Shown here piece after piece: positions 35,768-44,887 of a stretch of 64,000 nt of DNA. Each line of letters opens with the position of its first letter. Position 1 is the stretch's first letter. The notes beneath the pieces are model-generated. The model was not told the DNA's origin, did no database searches, and saw nothing but the letters and a program-made list of their open reading frames with translations. The stretch is from an uncultured Pseudovibrio sp. Lineage in GTDB: Bacteria > Pseudomonadota > Alphaproteobacteria > Rhizobiales > Stappiaceae. Location: the NCBI GenBank assembly GCA_947496145.1, contig CANMBS010000023.1, positions 1-64,000 on the forward strand. Reading direction: 5' to 3'. Both the position numbers and the translations under genes were made by a program.

Positions 35768-36586
35768 TTAACGAACATAGGTGTCCTTCATGTCCGCAGA
35801 GCGCAAGTGCGCTGCAAACAACGGCAGTCCGGTAAGAGCAAGCCCGCCGATCAGGTTACCGATCACAACCGGGATTTCATTCCAGATAAGATAGTCAAGA
35901 ATGGAAAAGTCCCCGCCCAGTATCAGCGCTGTCGGGAACAGGTACATATTCACGACTGAATGCTCAAAGGTCATTGCAAAGAACAACATGATCGGCATCC
36001 ACATCGCGATGACTTTTCCGCTGACTGAGGTAGACACCATTGCACCAACCACCCCAAGGGACACCATCCAGTTGCATAAAACACCACGGATGAAGATGGT
36101 CATCATGCCGCCCATACCATGTTCCTTATAACCCACGGTACGGTTCTTACCGATATTTGCGATCACCTCGCCAACATGACTGACCGGTGCCGTAAATCCA
36201 TAACTGAAGATTACGGAGGTCAGAAAAGCAACCAGTAAGGCCCCCATGAAATTGCCGATAAAGGTGATTGTAATCGTCTTTACCACACCGCCAAGGGTTA
36301 CATTTGGCCGCCGGTCGAGCAAGGCTAAGGGGGCAAGAACAAATATTCCGGTAACAAGATCAAAGCCCATGAGGTACAACATACAAAAGCCTACCGGAAA
36401 CAGGACTGCTCCCACGATAGGAAACCCTGTCTGGACCCCAACAGTGATGGCAAAAACCGCCGCAATTGCGAGAATAGCGCCGGCCATGAATGCCCGGATC
36501 ATCAGAACCCTGGGGTTGAGGAAGATCTTTTCCTCGCCCACATCAATGATCTTTTCTACAAAGATACGCGGTTCATTATAAGACAT
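35768..36586 (-). CDS. Formate/nitrite transporter (FNT) family channel
   Basis: This 272-residue membrane protein has about six helices. FNT signatures are FDLVTGIFVLAP near residue 75, GVLCNWMVSLGV (about 165) and FFAMTFEHSVVNMYLFPTAL (about 200), which includes the central histidine region. FNT channels pass small monovalent anions (formate, nitrite, lactate, acetate, hydrosulfide). The loop carrying GFTAPVSHVGEVIANIGKNRTVGYKEHGMGG is longer than in FocA. It sits between the exporter and methyltransferase genes of the cluster with a GGAG ribosome site. The anion is unknown. Confidence 0.85.
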   Translation of the reverse strand: MSYNEPRIFVEKIIDVGEEKIFLNPRVLMIRAFMAGAILAIAAVFAITVGVQTGFPIVGAVLFPVGFCMLYLMGFDLVTGIFVLAPLALLDRRPNVTLGGVVKTITITFIGNFMGALLVAFLTSVIFSYGFTAPVSHVGEVIANIGKNRTVGYKEHGMGGMMTIFIRGVLCNWMVSLGVVGAMVSTSVSGKVIAMWMPIMLFFAMTFEHSVVNMYLFPTALILGGDFSILDYLIWNEIPVVIGNLIGGLALTGLPLFAAHLRSADMKDTYVR

Positions 36587-36759
36587 TCAAAATCTCCATA
36601 ATTATAAAACAACAGCCATCAGGCTAATCCGCTGGTCATCTTCTTTCGCAAGGCAACGGCAAAGGCAAAGTCAGCAAACATCTAAATATCGGGGATGACG
36701 CTTATTTCTTTAAAATTCGATCTGGGGTGATACAGCTCAGCGCACACTTTTTCTGGCCC

Positions 36760-37704
36760 TTATCCGCTTCTAAGTATGCGCTTATCTAACTTCGGCTTTT
36801 TTGCCATTTCCGGCGCTTTATGACGTGTAACAATCAAAATTCCGGCGACAATCAGGCTGAGATTGAAAATGAAATAATTTCCAAATCCTTCATCGAAGAA
36901 CAGCCATGCCAGTAGTACAGTCGTAGGTGGACCTAAGAAAAAATAGCTTTGAGAGCGTGAAACATCCCCGCTACGTATAAGAATATAAAATAATACCCAG
37001 CTCCCTAAAGACAAAACAATACTCAACCAAAGTATTGATCCAACCAGTGACATTGACCAATTCACGGTCATCGGCTCAAAAACAAGCATCAACCCGAACA
37101 CCGGGATGAGCGCGCTTAAATGCTGAATCAAAGACCCCGTCATCAAATTCATGTTTGCTACAAACCGTTTTTGATAGAGGACTCCTGCGACCATGCTGAA
37201 AAGGCACATAACCGTCAGCAGTAAACCGCTAACCGGGTTATTATCGATATTGGCTTTTTGATTGACCACAAGGAGGACGCCTATTGTTCCAAGCAGCAAC
37301 CCGAAGATCAGCTTGAAGCTAAATTTCTCACCAAGGAAAACGATTGCACACACAGAGGCAAAGGCTGGGTGCAGAGCCATGATAAGCCCAACCGTGCCCA
37401 CATCCATACCCCACTCATAAGCAATCAGCATGCCGGTAAAGCAAAATCCATGTATGAGAATACCAATCACGCATATGTGGAACACCTCGACAGGGTTCTT
37501 ACTCCACTCTGCTTTGATCAGAAAAATAACTCCTAAAAAAAGAGGAATTGGAGTTGCGAGCCTCAGACTTTGAAAAGTGAAAGGGTCTGTGTATGCAATG
37601 CCGATTTTTGACGCGACATACCCTGAACTATAAAGGATAACGAACATCAGCGGCAAAAGCTGATTGGCAATTACCGCGAGGTTTTGCCTTCCACCTGACT
37701 GCAT
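36760..37704 (-). CDS. EamA/DMT-family transporter
   Basis: This 314-residue protein has ten predicted membrane segments in two EamA repeats: the first contains MFVILYSSGYVASKIGIAYTDPFTFQSLRLATPIPLFL and MDVGTVGLIMALHPAFASVCAIVFLGEKFSFKLIFG, the second ends in FFLGPPTTVLLAWLFFDEGF. DMT proteins typically export metabolites or amino acids. It lies 54 bases after the thioesterase gene, so it may export the cluster's product. Confidence 0.85.
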   Translation of the reverse strand: MQSGGRQNLAVIANQLLPLMFVILYSSGYVASKIGIAYTDPFTFQSLRLATPIPLFLGVIFLIKAEWSKNPVEVFHICVIGILIHGFCFTGMLIAYEWGMDVGTVGLIMALHPAFASVCAIVFLGEKFSFKLIFGLLLGTIGVLLVVNQKANIDNNPVSGLLLTVMCLFSMVAGVLYQKRFVANMNLMTGSLIQHLSALIPVFGLMLVFEPMTVNWSMSLVGSILWLSIVLSLGSWVLFYILIRSGDVSRSQSYFFLGPPTTVLLAWLFFDEGFGNYFIFNLSLIVAGILIVTRHKAPEMAKKPKLDKRILRSG

Positions 37705-37758
37705 TTGCTCAGTCCCAATTCACTTTCCAAAATCAAATAACAAAAGGAGCTTGGGAAA

Positions 37759-38232
37759 CTAACTACCCGTTTCCTCGGCTGAATATTCAAGAAGGTAGTT
37801 TTTGAACTCCTGTGGAATTTCAGCAGTTACAATCTTGCCGCTCTCACTCGATGTCCTGGCGTAAATGACAGTTAGTTCACCCTTGGAGACATCCTCCTGA
37901 CTTCCGTCACTGAGTTTTTTTGAAATGAAGAAGTTAAGCTTTAGCGACTTTGTACCAATTCGCCCAACGCTAAGGGCGATGAGTATCTCATCGCCAAAAG
38001 CCATTGGCCTTAAAAAGTCGCAGTTCACCGAAAGGATTGGCCACTTCTGATCTTTCTTGAGATCACAGATACTCATTCCACCATTTTGGAAGAATCTCGT
38101 TTCTGCGTATTCCACGTATCGAAAGATGTTCGAAAAATGCGCAATACCCGCCATATCTGTCTCACAAAACTCAATGTTTTTAGAGACAGTAAACAGCTTC
38201 GCCTTCAGTGGAGCTTCGATGTCTTTTAACAT
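37759..38232 (-). CDS. Acyl-CoA thioesterase, hotdog fold (4HBT/YbgC type)
   Basis: This protein has about 157 residues. CETDMAGIAHFSNIFRYVEYAETRFF near residue 25 is the hotdog active-site segment of YbgC/4-hydroxybenzoyl-CoA thioesterases, with Asp and Ala-Gly as in DxxGIVYxxNY. Core strands ILSVNCDFLRPMAFGDEILIALSVGRIGTKSLKLNF follow. It would release a free acid from a CoA (or carrier) thioester. ATG 38232 is chosen; a TTG at 38244 would start immediately after the ligase stop. Adjacent aryl-CoA-ligase-like domains suggest an aromatic acyl thioester as the substrate. Confidence 0.85.
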   Translation of the reverse strand: MLKDIEAPLKAKLFTVSKNIEFCETDMAGIAHFSNIFRYVEYAETRFFQNGGMSICDLKKDQKWPILSVNCDFLRPMAFGDEILIALSVGRIGTKSLKLNFFISKKLSDGSQEDVSKGELTVIYARTSSESGKIVTAEIPQEFKNYLLEYSAEETGS

Positions 38233-38244
38233 TTTGCAATCCAA

Positions 38245-41200
38245 TCAAGCTGTTTCGCGAATAACGCGCTTCAGTTTTTTGCCCGTCACACCTTCATTGG
38301 ACCCGGCATTCACCTGCTTGATTTCTGAGAGTTCAGGAAGGTTATTCTGTTTGGCGTATTCAGTAATCCGTTGGGCCACGTCAGCGAAAACCTGCCCTTC
38401 CTGAATTTCTGCTTCCACCTTAAGGGTCCCTTCGGGTTCGCCCTGCACCACAGTACAATCGAAGATCTCCGGGATATTTTTCAAAAATGACTCTTCAAGC
38501 TGGCAGCTATAGTAAGTCTCACCATTCAACTGCATTGAATCGCTTGTTCTGTCGACGTGGTAATAAAGACCATTCTCGCCTTTATAAATCAGGTCTCCGG
38601 TTAGCCAGTAACCATCGACTATCGCCTCTGAAGTCGCTTCCTCATTATCCCAATAACCTGAAGTTACACTAGGTGACTTCACGCCAAGTCTGCCAACGAC
38701 ATTGTGCTCCGTAATCTTCTTGCCCTCATCGTCAAAGAGTGCGACTTCAATCCAGGAGAAAGGCTTACCCACACAACGGTTATAGTTGTTGGTCTTCAGC
38801 GTATGAATGTTTCTGAAGATTCCAAACGCAAACTCAGAGGAGCCCAGATTATCAATGAACAGTGCACCATCAACGCGCTTGCCATCTTCATAACGGTGGC
38901 CATATTGCAAGATTTTTCTGACATGAGGTTCATGGCAGGCGTCTGCGGTGCTCATCCATATATTAATGGAGGTAACACGCTTCGGATCAATCTCAACCCG
39001 GCACAAATCAACGTAGACGCTTGGGAATGCAAACATTATTGAAGGCTTGAACTTCTCAATTGCACTCACAACACCTTCCGGTGACTTATCAGAAATGACA
39101 ACCAGATGATTCAGGCGCATGATGTTGCTCATCAACATCGTGATGGCAGCAGCATGTGAGATCGGCGCTGCTGATAGCATGGCATCGCCCAGCTTTTTGC
39201 CAAGCTGTTTTTTAACACCATAGATTATCGACTTCTGACTAAAGGAAACCGCTTTGGGCAGACCAGTTGTGCCAGACGTATGGCTAATGAGAACAATATC
39301 ATCATCCTCATGATCATAGGTTTCAAACGGCTCTGAGGCTGGCTGTTTTTCTACATCATCAACGCTTCTTGCCGGACACGAAAAACTATCACTGAAGGAG
39401 CGGATTTCATCGTATCTTTCTCCCTCAGAGACAAGCAGATCTGGTTTGATCTTAGACAGATACTTACTTGCAATCTCCGGCTGCACCCCTCCATTCAGGA
39501 AAGCAGGAATCGCTCCAATTCTGGTCAAAGCAAGGTAGTGGAGGTAGTAGGAAATACCGTCATCCAGATACAATGCAACGATAGACTTTTTACGGATATT
39601 CAGGTTCCAATAGCAAGAAGCAATGTGATTAGCTTTCTCCACCAGATCATTTAGTGAATATCCCCAGGCCTGACCTTCAAAATCAACGTAGGTGACTGCT
39701 GTACGTTCGTTATCTATTGCCAGTTCATGAACGCGGGACAGAAAGTTTCCTGCGCCAATTGTCGGGTCATTTGCCAACTGACTGATCAAAGCATCTTTGT
39801 CCATAACAGCGTTTCCTTTTGTGCCTTCATCTTTGCGCAACACGTGCCGCTTCAGTTTACCGGTTTCCGTCTTCGGTAAAACATCGACAAAAATGACAGA
39901 TCGCGGATACTTGTAGGGTGATATCGTATTCTTCACATGCTGTTGTAATGTCTCAGTTAAAGCTTCTGATTTGCTAATTTTATCAGCCAAGACGATGTGA
40001 GCCTGAACAATACTGCCTCTTGCTTGATCTGGAATACCTATAACAGCACACTCTTTGACGTAAGGATGTGAAAGCAGTGCTTCTTCAACCTCAGCTGCTG
40101 CGATATTGTAGCCAGAGGAAATAATCATATCATCAGCACGTGATACGAAATATAGCTTTCCGTCCTGATCTTTGCGGAAGTAATCGCCCGTAATGTTCCA
40201 GCCATTCCTGACGTATTCTGTCTGGCGCTCGTCATCGAGATAGCGGCACCCTGTTGGCCCGCGAAAGCCTAGCCAGCCCGGCTTATCAATACCAACCGGC
40301 TTCATATTGTCATCAAAGACATCAGCCTCATACCCGTCAACTGGCCACTGCCCCGTCGCCCCTGTTTCAAAATCCTCCAGACGGGTAGAGATAAACGTAT
40401 GCAGCGCCTCGGTTGACCCCATTGCATTTATGATTGGCACACCTATAAGGCTCTTCCAGCTTTCAAGCACAGGTTGTGGCAAAGTTTCACCGGCAGATAC
40501 GGCACATCGTAAAGTTTTGAGAAGCTCATAGTTCTTTTCCTCGCCCAGCATGACTTTGTACGCTGTTGGTGCGGAGAAGCAAACCGTAGCCTTATATTCT
40601 CCGATAAAGCCTGCAAGGGTGGCTGGAGAGGTCTGCTCCAGCAAGACGGCAGCAGCACCAAAGCGCAGCGGGAATATAGCCAGACCACCCAACCCGAATG
40701 TAAATGCCAGTGGAGGCGTACCTATGCAAACGTCTCCAGGCACAATTTTCAGAACTTGCCGCGCAAATCCATCTGCGATTGCGAGCAGATCACGGTGGCG
40801 ATGCATGGTGATCTTCGGCTTTCCAGTCGTACCCGAAGTACTGGCCAGCAAAGCAATGTCATGCTGAGATGTCTGGATTGCTTCATAATCAGCGGGTTTG
40901 GCGGCAGCCTTTGCGTTCACAGCAGAGCTACCATCAATTTCAGCGGAAAACTCTGCAATTTTAAGAGTAGACCGCAGGTCTTCCTCCAGCAAATCCAGTT
41001 CTTCACTCAGGCCTTTCTGGCAAAGAATTAAATCTACTTTGGCCTTGTCAACCAGGACGCTTAACTCGCGCGCGCGCAACTGCGCAATACTGTTGAAGGC
41101 AACAGCACCAACCTTCAGAATTGCCAGGAAGCATGCCACCATCATCGGGCAGTTCCGGGAACGGATCATCACCCGGTTCCCCGGTACAATGCCAAAATCT

Positions 41201-41445
41201 TCACTCAGAACCCGGGCAATCTGATTTGAGAGGCTATACAGCTCCCGATAAGAAATTGTTCCGTTCGAGCCAACGAGAGCAGGGTGCTCACCGAATCCTC
41301 GTTCAACCAACGCATCTACCAGTTCAACCCCTACATTCAGCTTCTTTTGGTAAGGATAGAGATCAAGATGAAACTGTGGCTGCACCTCAGTTGCCGGAAG
41401 ATTATCATTAACGAATTTGTCAACGTGTCCGGTTTCAAGCAGCAT
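38245..41445 (-). CDS. Tandem adenylating enzyme: 2-aminobenzoate/benzoate-CoA-ligase-like domain fused to a second ANL domain
   Basis: This 1066-residue protein has two complete acyl-adenylate (ANL) domains. Domain 1 (1-~540) has LASTSGTTGKPKITMHRHRD, PLAFTFGLGGLAIFPLRFGA, GSTEALHTF, WNITGDYF and C-terminal KTETGKLKR with the catalytic lysine; it most resembles 2-aminobenzoate- and benzoate-CoA ligases. Domain 2 (from ~548, starting at an internal Met) has SHTSGTTGLPKAVSFS, NLGSSEFAFGIF, YWLTGDLIY and GKKLKR; it is more divergent. No carrier domain is present. ATG 41445 is preceded by AAGGAG. It heads the leftward arm. The fusion implies two acids, or an acid and a second nucleophile, activated in one polypeptide. 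Confidence 0.85.
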   Translation of the reverse strand: MLLETGHVDKFVNDNLPATEVQPQFHLDLYPYQKKLNVGVELVDALVERGFGEHPALVGSNGTISYRELYSLSNQIARVLSEDFGIVPGNRVMIRSRNCPMMVACFLAILKVGAVAFNSIAQLRARELSVLVDKAKVDLILCQKGLSEELDLLEEDLRSTLKIAEFSAEIDGSSAVNAKAAAKPADYEAIQTSQHDIALLASTSGTTGKPKITMHRHRDLLAIADGFARQVLKIVPGDVCIGTPPLAFTFGLGGLAIFPLRFGAAAVLLEQTSPATLAGFIGEYKATVCFSAPTAYKVMLGEEKNYELLKTLRCAVSAGETLPQPVLESWKSLIGVPIINAMGSTEALHTFISTRLEDFETGATGQWPVDGYEADVFDDNMKPVGIDKPGWLGFRGPTGCRYLDDERQTEYVRNGWNITGDYFRKDQDGKLYFVSRADDMIISSGYNIAAAEVEEALLSHPYVKECAVIGIPDQARGSIVQAHIVLADKISKSEALTETLQQHVKNTISPYKYPRSVIFVDVLPKTETGKLKRHVLRKDEGTKGNAVMDKDALISQLANDPTIGAGNFLSRVHELAIDNERTAVTYVDFEGQAWGYSLNDLVEKANHIASCYWNLNIRKKSIVALYLDDGISYYLHYLALTRIGAIPAFLNGGVQPEIASKYLSKIKPDLLVSEGERYDEIRSFSDSFSCPARSVDDVEKQPASEPFETYDHEDDDIVLISHTSGTTGLPKAVSFSQKSIIYGVKKQLGKKLGDAMLSAAPISHAAAITMLMSNIMRLNHLVVISDKSPEGVVSAIEKFKPSIMFAFPSVYVDLCRVEIDPKRVTSINIWMSTADACHEPHVRKILQYGHRYEDGKRVDGALFIDNLGSSEFAFGIFRNIHTLKTNNYNRCVGKPFSWIEVALFDDEGKKITEHNVVGRLGVKSPSVTSGYWDNEEATSEAIVDGYWLTGDLIYKGENGLYYHVDRTSDSMQLNGETYYSCQLEESFLKNIPEIFDCTVVQGEPEGTLKVEAEIQEGQVFADVAQRITEYAKQNNLPELSEIKQVNAGSNEGVTGKKLKRVIRETA

Positions 41446-41661
41446 TTTGCCGGCTCCTTAAATCTAAGTTCAATAAATTGAATTTTTTAAATGGTGTTTA
41501 TACGTTTTACTAATGAATCAACAGAGTAACTTGGTAAGGATGTTTGCCCTGTTTAATTTACAATATCAACCAGCAAATAAATGAAATGTTTTCATTTTTA
41601 ATTACATATCTTTTAAACTAATAACTCTACGGTAATTTTAAATGCAAGCCGGGGATGACTG
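41446..41661. promoter_or_regulatory. Divergent promoter of the cluster with two palindromes
   Basis: This AT-rich 216-base region drives both arms. TTCAATAAATTGAA (41469-41482) and AAATGAAATGTTTTCATTT (41579-41597) are inverted repeats suitable as dimeric regulator sites. No regulator gene is encoded in either arm. Confidence 0.5.
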
Positions 41662-42318
41662 ATGAGTCAGGCAAGGAAAACCACCAACTTAGCTGAGATG
41701 AACACATCACGCAGACCACTGCGAGTTGCCGTGATTGGTGCTGAGGGTCATGTTGGAAGCACAATATGTGAAGCGTTACCGAGTCATCATGAGGTGATTA
41801 AGGTGGGCCGCAACAGTGGTGACGTGAACGCTGACATCTCAGAGCGGTCATCTATCGAGGCGATGTACGAAGAAATCGGCAAAGTTGACGCCGTTGTTCT
41901 GGCCGCTGGCGCAGTCCATTTCAGTCCGATAGAGCAGTTTCCAGAAGACAAATTCCTGTTTAACCTGAAGCACAAAGCTATGGGGCAGATCAACTGCGTG
42001 CTGGCTGGACTAGACTATGTAAATGATGGTGGCTCTTTTACACTAACAAGTGGTATTCTTGATAGAGACCCCGTTCCGATGGCAAGTGGTGCAGCTGCAG
42101 CCAATGGTGCAATTGGTGGCTTTGTAAAGAGCGCTGCGATTGAGATGCCACGTGGCACTCGGATCAACGTGGTCAGCACAGGCCTTCAGGACATTTCTGT
42201 CGAGCGATATGGCAGTGTGTTCCCCGGTCACGCTCCGGTTTCCTCTGAAAGAGTGGCATATGCTTACCTCAAATGCATTGAAGGCAGCATAACCGGTGAG
42301 TTGGTGACTGTAGATTAA
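41662..42318 (+). CDS. Short SDR-fold oxidoreductase lacking the Tyr-Lys pair (paralogue 1)
   Basis: This 218-residue short-chain dehydrogenase-like protein has the nucleotide-binding start VAVIGAEGHVGSTICEAL and a NADP-favouring HEVIKVGRNSGDV. It has DAVVLAAGAVHF in place of NNAG and SFTLTSGIL in place of the catalytic Ser strand. The position where SDRs carry YxxxK reads ASGAAAANGAIGGFVKSAAIEMPRG, so the usual Tyr and Lys are absent. ATG 41662 has GGGGATG. It opens the rightward arm and is about half identical by eye to the gene at 44038. It may be a non-classical reductase, isomerase or binding protein. Confidence 0.82.
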   Translation: MSQARKTTNLAEMNTSRRPLRVAVIGAEGHVGSTICEALPSHHEVIKVGRNSGDVNADISERSSIEAMYEEIGKVDAVVLAAGAVHFSPIEQFPEDKFLFNLKHKAMGQINCVLAGLDYVNDGGSFTLTSGILDRDPVPMASGAAAANGAIGGFVKSAAIEMPRGTRINVVSTGLQDISVERYGSVFPGHAPVSSERVAYAYLKCIEGSITGELVTVD

Positions 42319-42489
42319 AGTAAATCACATTTTATACTAAATGATTTAAGCAGTTTAACTTTTGCTTCCCGCCTGCCTTTTTCAAGGGCCCGGCAAGCGT
42401 TATTTTTGAAAATATACACCGCGAATGATTGCAATGCATGGCAGGTGCAATCATGGGCAAGGTGACTTCTCTTGCATAGGGGATCAGAT

Positions 42490-43191
42490 TTGAAATTTAA
42501 ACTCGTTAGCTTTAATTTATGCCCTTTCGTGCAACAGGTGTCGATTGCGTTATCACTAAAGCATCTTGATTTTGAAACGGAATTTGTAGACTTAGCGAAC
42601 CCGCCAGCATGGTTTCTGGAAGCCTCTCCGCTCAAGAAAGTACCAATTCTGATTGCAGATTCAGGTCAGGTTCTGTTTGAATCAATTGCTATAATCGAAT
42701 TTATTGAAGACTTCGCTGAGCAAAAGAGCTACCCGACGGATTTGTTTGAAAGATCCCGGGAACGAGCGTGGATTCAGTTCATTAATCAGATGATGTGGAG
42801 CCTTTTTGACCTCTCTGTCAAAGGAAGCAAAGAGGAATATGGCTCCGTTGTCGATGCGCTGCATAAGAAACTTGACGAACTGGAAGCTGCTACAAACGGA
42901 GGCAAGTTCCTTTTCGGAAATACGTTCTCTCTTACTGAAGCTGCAATAGCCCCATTCCTTCTTCGCCTGAACTACATCGACGAAATTGCCCCAGGTCTTC
43001 TGGAAAAGGCACGCCACCCTAACCTGTGCGCCGTCAGCACTGAGTTAATGGCTGACCTGAGAGTGCAAAACTCAACTCACAAGGACCTTAAGGAACTGTA
43101 CTTCAAGCAACTTGGCAAAAGAAAAGGCTACCTGTCCACTTTACTTTCAGAGGAATATAAAACTTCCAATGAGAAAGCCCTGATATATTGA
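42490..43191 (+). CDS. Glutathione S-transferase-like protein
   Basis: This protein has about 233 residues. The N-terminal thioredoxin-fold part reads LVSFNLCPFVQQVSIALSLKHLDFETEFVDL, KKVPILIADSGQVLFESIAIIEFI; a helical domain follows (FLFGNTFSLTEAAIAPFLLRLNYI). CPF puts it in the same GST subgroup as the protein at 29715-30416 but without that one's Cys tail. I chose TTG 42490 with AGGGGAT upstream; an earlier TTG at 42472 has no site. In this cluster it could transfer or remove glutathione on a biosynthetic intermediate, or act in redox protection. Confidence 0.82.
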   Translation: MKFKLVSFNLCPFVQQVSIALSLKHLDFETEFVDLANPPAWFLEASPLKKVPILIADSGQVLFESIAIIEFIEDFAEQKSYPTDLFERSRERAWIQFINQMMWSLFDLSVKGSKEEYGSVVDALHKKLDELEAATNGGKFLFGNTFSLTEAAIAPFLLRLNYIDEIAPGLLEKARHPNLCAVSTELMADLRVQNSTHKDLKELYFKQLGKRKGYLSTLLSEEYKTSNEKALIY

Positions 43192-43284
43192 ACAAACAGA
43201 AAAACCAGTTTTAACATCATGTATTTCAAAGCAAGAGCAGGCTCATTTTAGAATTTCGCGTGCCATAGAATTGGGAAAATTATT

Positions 43285-43998
43285 ATGACTTCCACCGAAG
43301 TATTCGAAAAAACCGCCAGATCCACAATCAAGCGGAGCCCTGAATACGCAGATTACAGCAAGCAAGCCGTTTATGATGTTCTTGACAGCGGCTATATGTG
43401 TACAATTGCATTTGTCGTGGACAATAAACCTTTTCTGAACCCCACACTTTACTGGCGCAAGGGCGACTATGTTTACTGGCACGGCCTGTCTGGTAGTAAA
43501 ATGCTACTTGAGCAAGCAAAAAACATCGATGTTTGCTTCAATGTTAGCCATCTGGATGGCCTTCTTCTGGGAAAATCCGCCTTTCATCACTCGGTAAACT
43601 ATCGCTCAGTCACGATCCATGGAAAGACCGAGCTGGTTGAAGATTATGATGAGAAAATGGATGTGGCCTTCGAGTTCATCGAGTCATTTTTTCCGGGGCG
43701 CCGTACTGAGCTGCGGGAGCATAAAGATGAAGAAATTCTGAAAGTTAAGTTTATGCGTCTGCCCATTGAGGAAGTTTCGGTCAAGCATCGCTACGACAAC
43801 TCTGTGATGGATATTTTGAGACGGCAGAAGAGCGAGGCGCTTATGGAGTATGGTCCTGAGGGCGTAAATCCTCATTGCTGGACGGGTACGCTTCCAATTC
43901 GCACAGTGATTGAAACGCCAATCCCCGACACCGCTACGGATCCAAACCTTCAAACTCCCAAATATCTGACCCAATCAAGATTCAAGAGCAGCTTTTAA
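43285..43998 (+). CDS. Pyridoxamine-5'-phosphate-oxidase-like flavin-binding protein (NimA-like)
   Basis: This 237-residue split-barrel protein resembles the flavin-nucleotide-binding group that includes NimA. RSPEYADYSKQAVYDVLDSGYMCTIAFVVDNKPFLNPTLYWRKGDYVYWHGLSGSKML is its typical N-terminal half, followed by DVCFNVSHLDGLLLG, HSVNYRSVTIHGKTELVED and a C-terminal extension. It probably binds FMN or F420-like cofactor and carries out a reduction. It lies in the rightward arm between the GST-like and the second SDR gene. Confidence 0.85.
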   Translation: MTSTEVFEKTARSTIKRSPEYADYSKQAVYDVLDSGYMCTIAFVVDNKPFLNPTLYWRKGDYVYWHGLSGSKMLLEQAKNIDVCFNVSHLDGLLLGKSAFHHSVNYRSVTIHGKTELVEDYDEKMDVAFEFIESFFPGRRTELREHKDEEILKVKFMRLPIEEVSVKHRYDNSVMDILRRQKSEALMEYGPEGVNPHCWTGTLPIRTVIETPIPDTATDPNLQTPKYLTQSRFKSSF

Positions 43999-44037
43999 GT
44001 CTGCTTGAGGTTCTAACTCTTACCCGGGAGGCTTGAG

Positions 44038-44637
44038 GTGAAAGTCGTTGTTATTGGTGCCAACGGAGACGTTGGACGGACAGTTTGCGCGGAGCTGGGC
44101 GAAAGGCATGAGGTCATCAAAGTAGGCAGAAACTCAGGCGACTATCAGGCTGATATGACAGATATGGAGTCGTTAAAAGCTCTGTTTCAGAAGATTGGCA
44201 AAGTCGACGCAATTATCGTGACCGCCGGTTCTGTCAAATTCGCAGGATTGCAAGAGATCACTCAAGCTGAGTTTATGTATGCGCTCTCTGATAAGGTTAT
44301 GGGTCAGGTAAACGTTGTTCTTGCTGGCATGGACTATGTCAAAGACGGAGGCTCATTTACGCTGACAAACGGGCTGTTAGACCAGCATCCCGTTCCCAAT
44401 GGCGTTGGTGCAGCAACTGCAAATGCAGCGCTTGCAGGTTTTGCAGCCGCCGCTGCAATTGAAATGCCTCGTGACATCAGGCTCAACGTTGTAAGCCCGG
44501 GGCTTCTGGATCATTCATACGAACGCTATGGCCCAACCTTAAAGGGACATGAACCCGTTTCTTCAGAGATTGTTGCAGCAGCTTACGCAGAAAGTGTCGA
44601 AGGGGCTGCATCAGGACAACGCATCATAGGGGAATGA
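44038..44637 (+). CDS. Short SDR-fold oxidoreductase lacking the Tyr-Lys pair (paralogue 2)
   Basis: This 199-residue protein runs parallel to the gene at 41662: VVVIGANGDVGRTVCAELGERHEVIKVGRNSGDYQADMTD, DAIIVTAGSVKF, GGSFTLTNGLL, and GVGAATANAALAGFAAAAAIEMPRDI where YxxxK should be. The start at 44038 is GTG, preceded by GGGAGGCTTGAG. The pair flanks the GST-like and flavin genes, which suggests a duplication followed by specialisation or a heterodimer. The family exists elsewhere as a compact SDR group with no assigned reaction. Confidence 0.84.
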   Translation: MKVVVIGANGDVGRTVCAELGERHEVIKVGRNSGDYQADMTDMESLKALFQKIGKVDAIIVTAGSVKFAGLQEITQAEFMYALSDKVMGQVNVVLAGMDYVKDGGSFTLTNGLLDQHPVPNGVGAATANAALAGFAAAAAIEMPRDIRLNVVSPGLLDHSYERYGPTLKGHEPVSSEIVAAAYAESVEGAASGQRIIGE

Positions 44638-44887
44638 CAGGAGACTGTGAATGATCATAAAGAACTTAGTGTTCGAAGTTGATCGTGCAGCAGCAAATTT
44701 GACATCCTGATGAAAGCTCATTTGAATATCGCCATCGATGCACAGAACCTGATGCTGAGTCATCAGGTGATATTGCACGCATCGAGAAGGTACCAACCAT
44801 GTTTGCATTCAGGTCGCTCTAAAAACTATCAGCATCACCTGCTGACGGATCACTCAGAGAACGACGGTGAATGCAGGAGGAATGAAA

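Noticed and set aside
44638-44887. Possible gene remnant between the second SDR and the AhpD-like gene
   Set aside because: Short frames exist on both strands, but none has recognisable protein features or a ribosome site.
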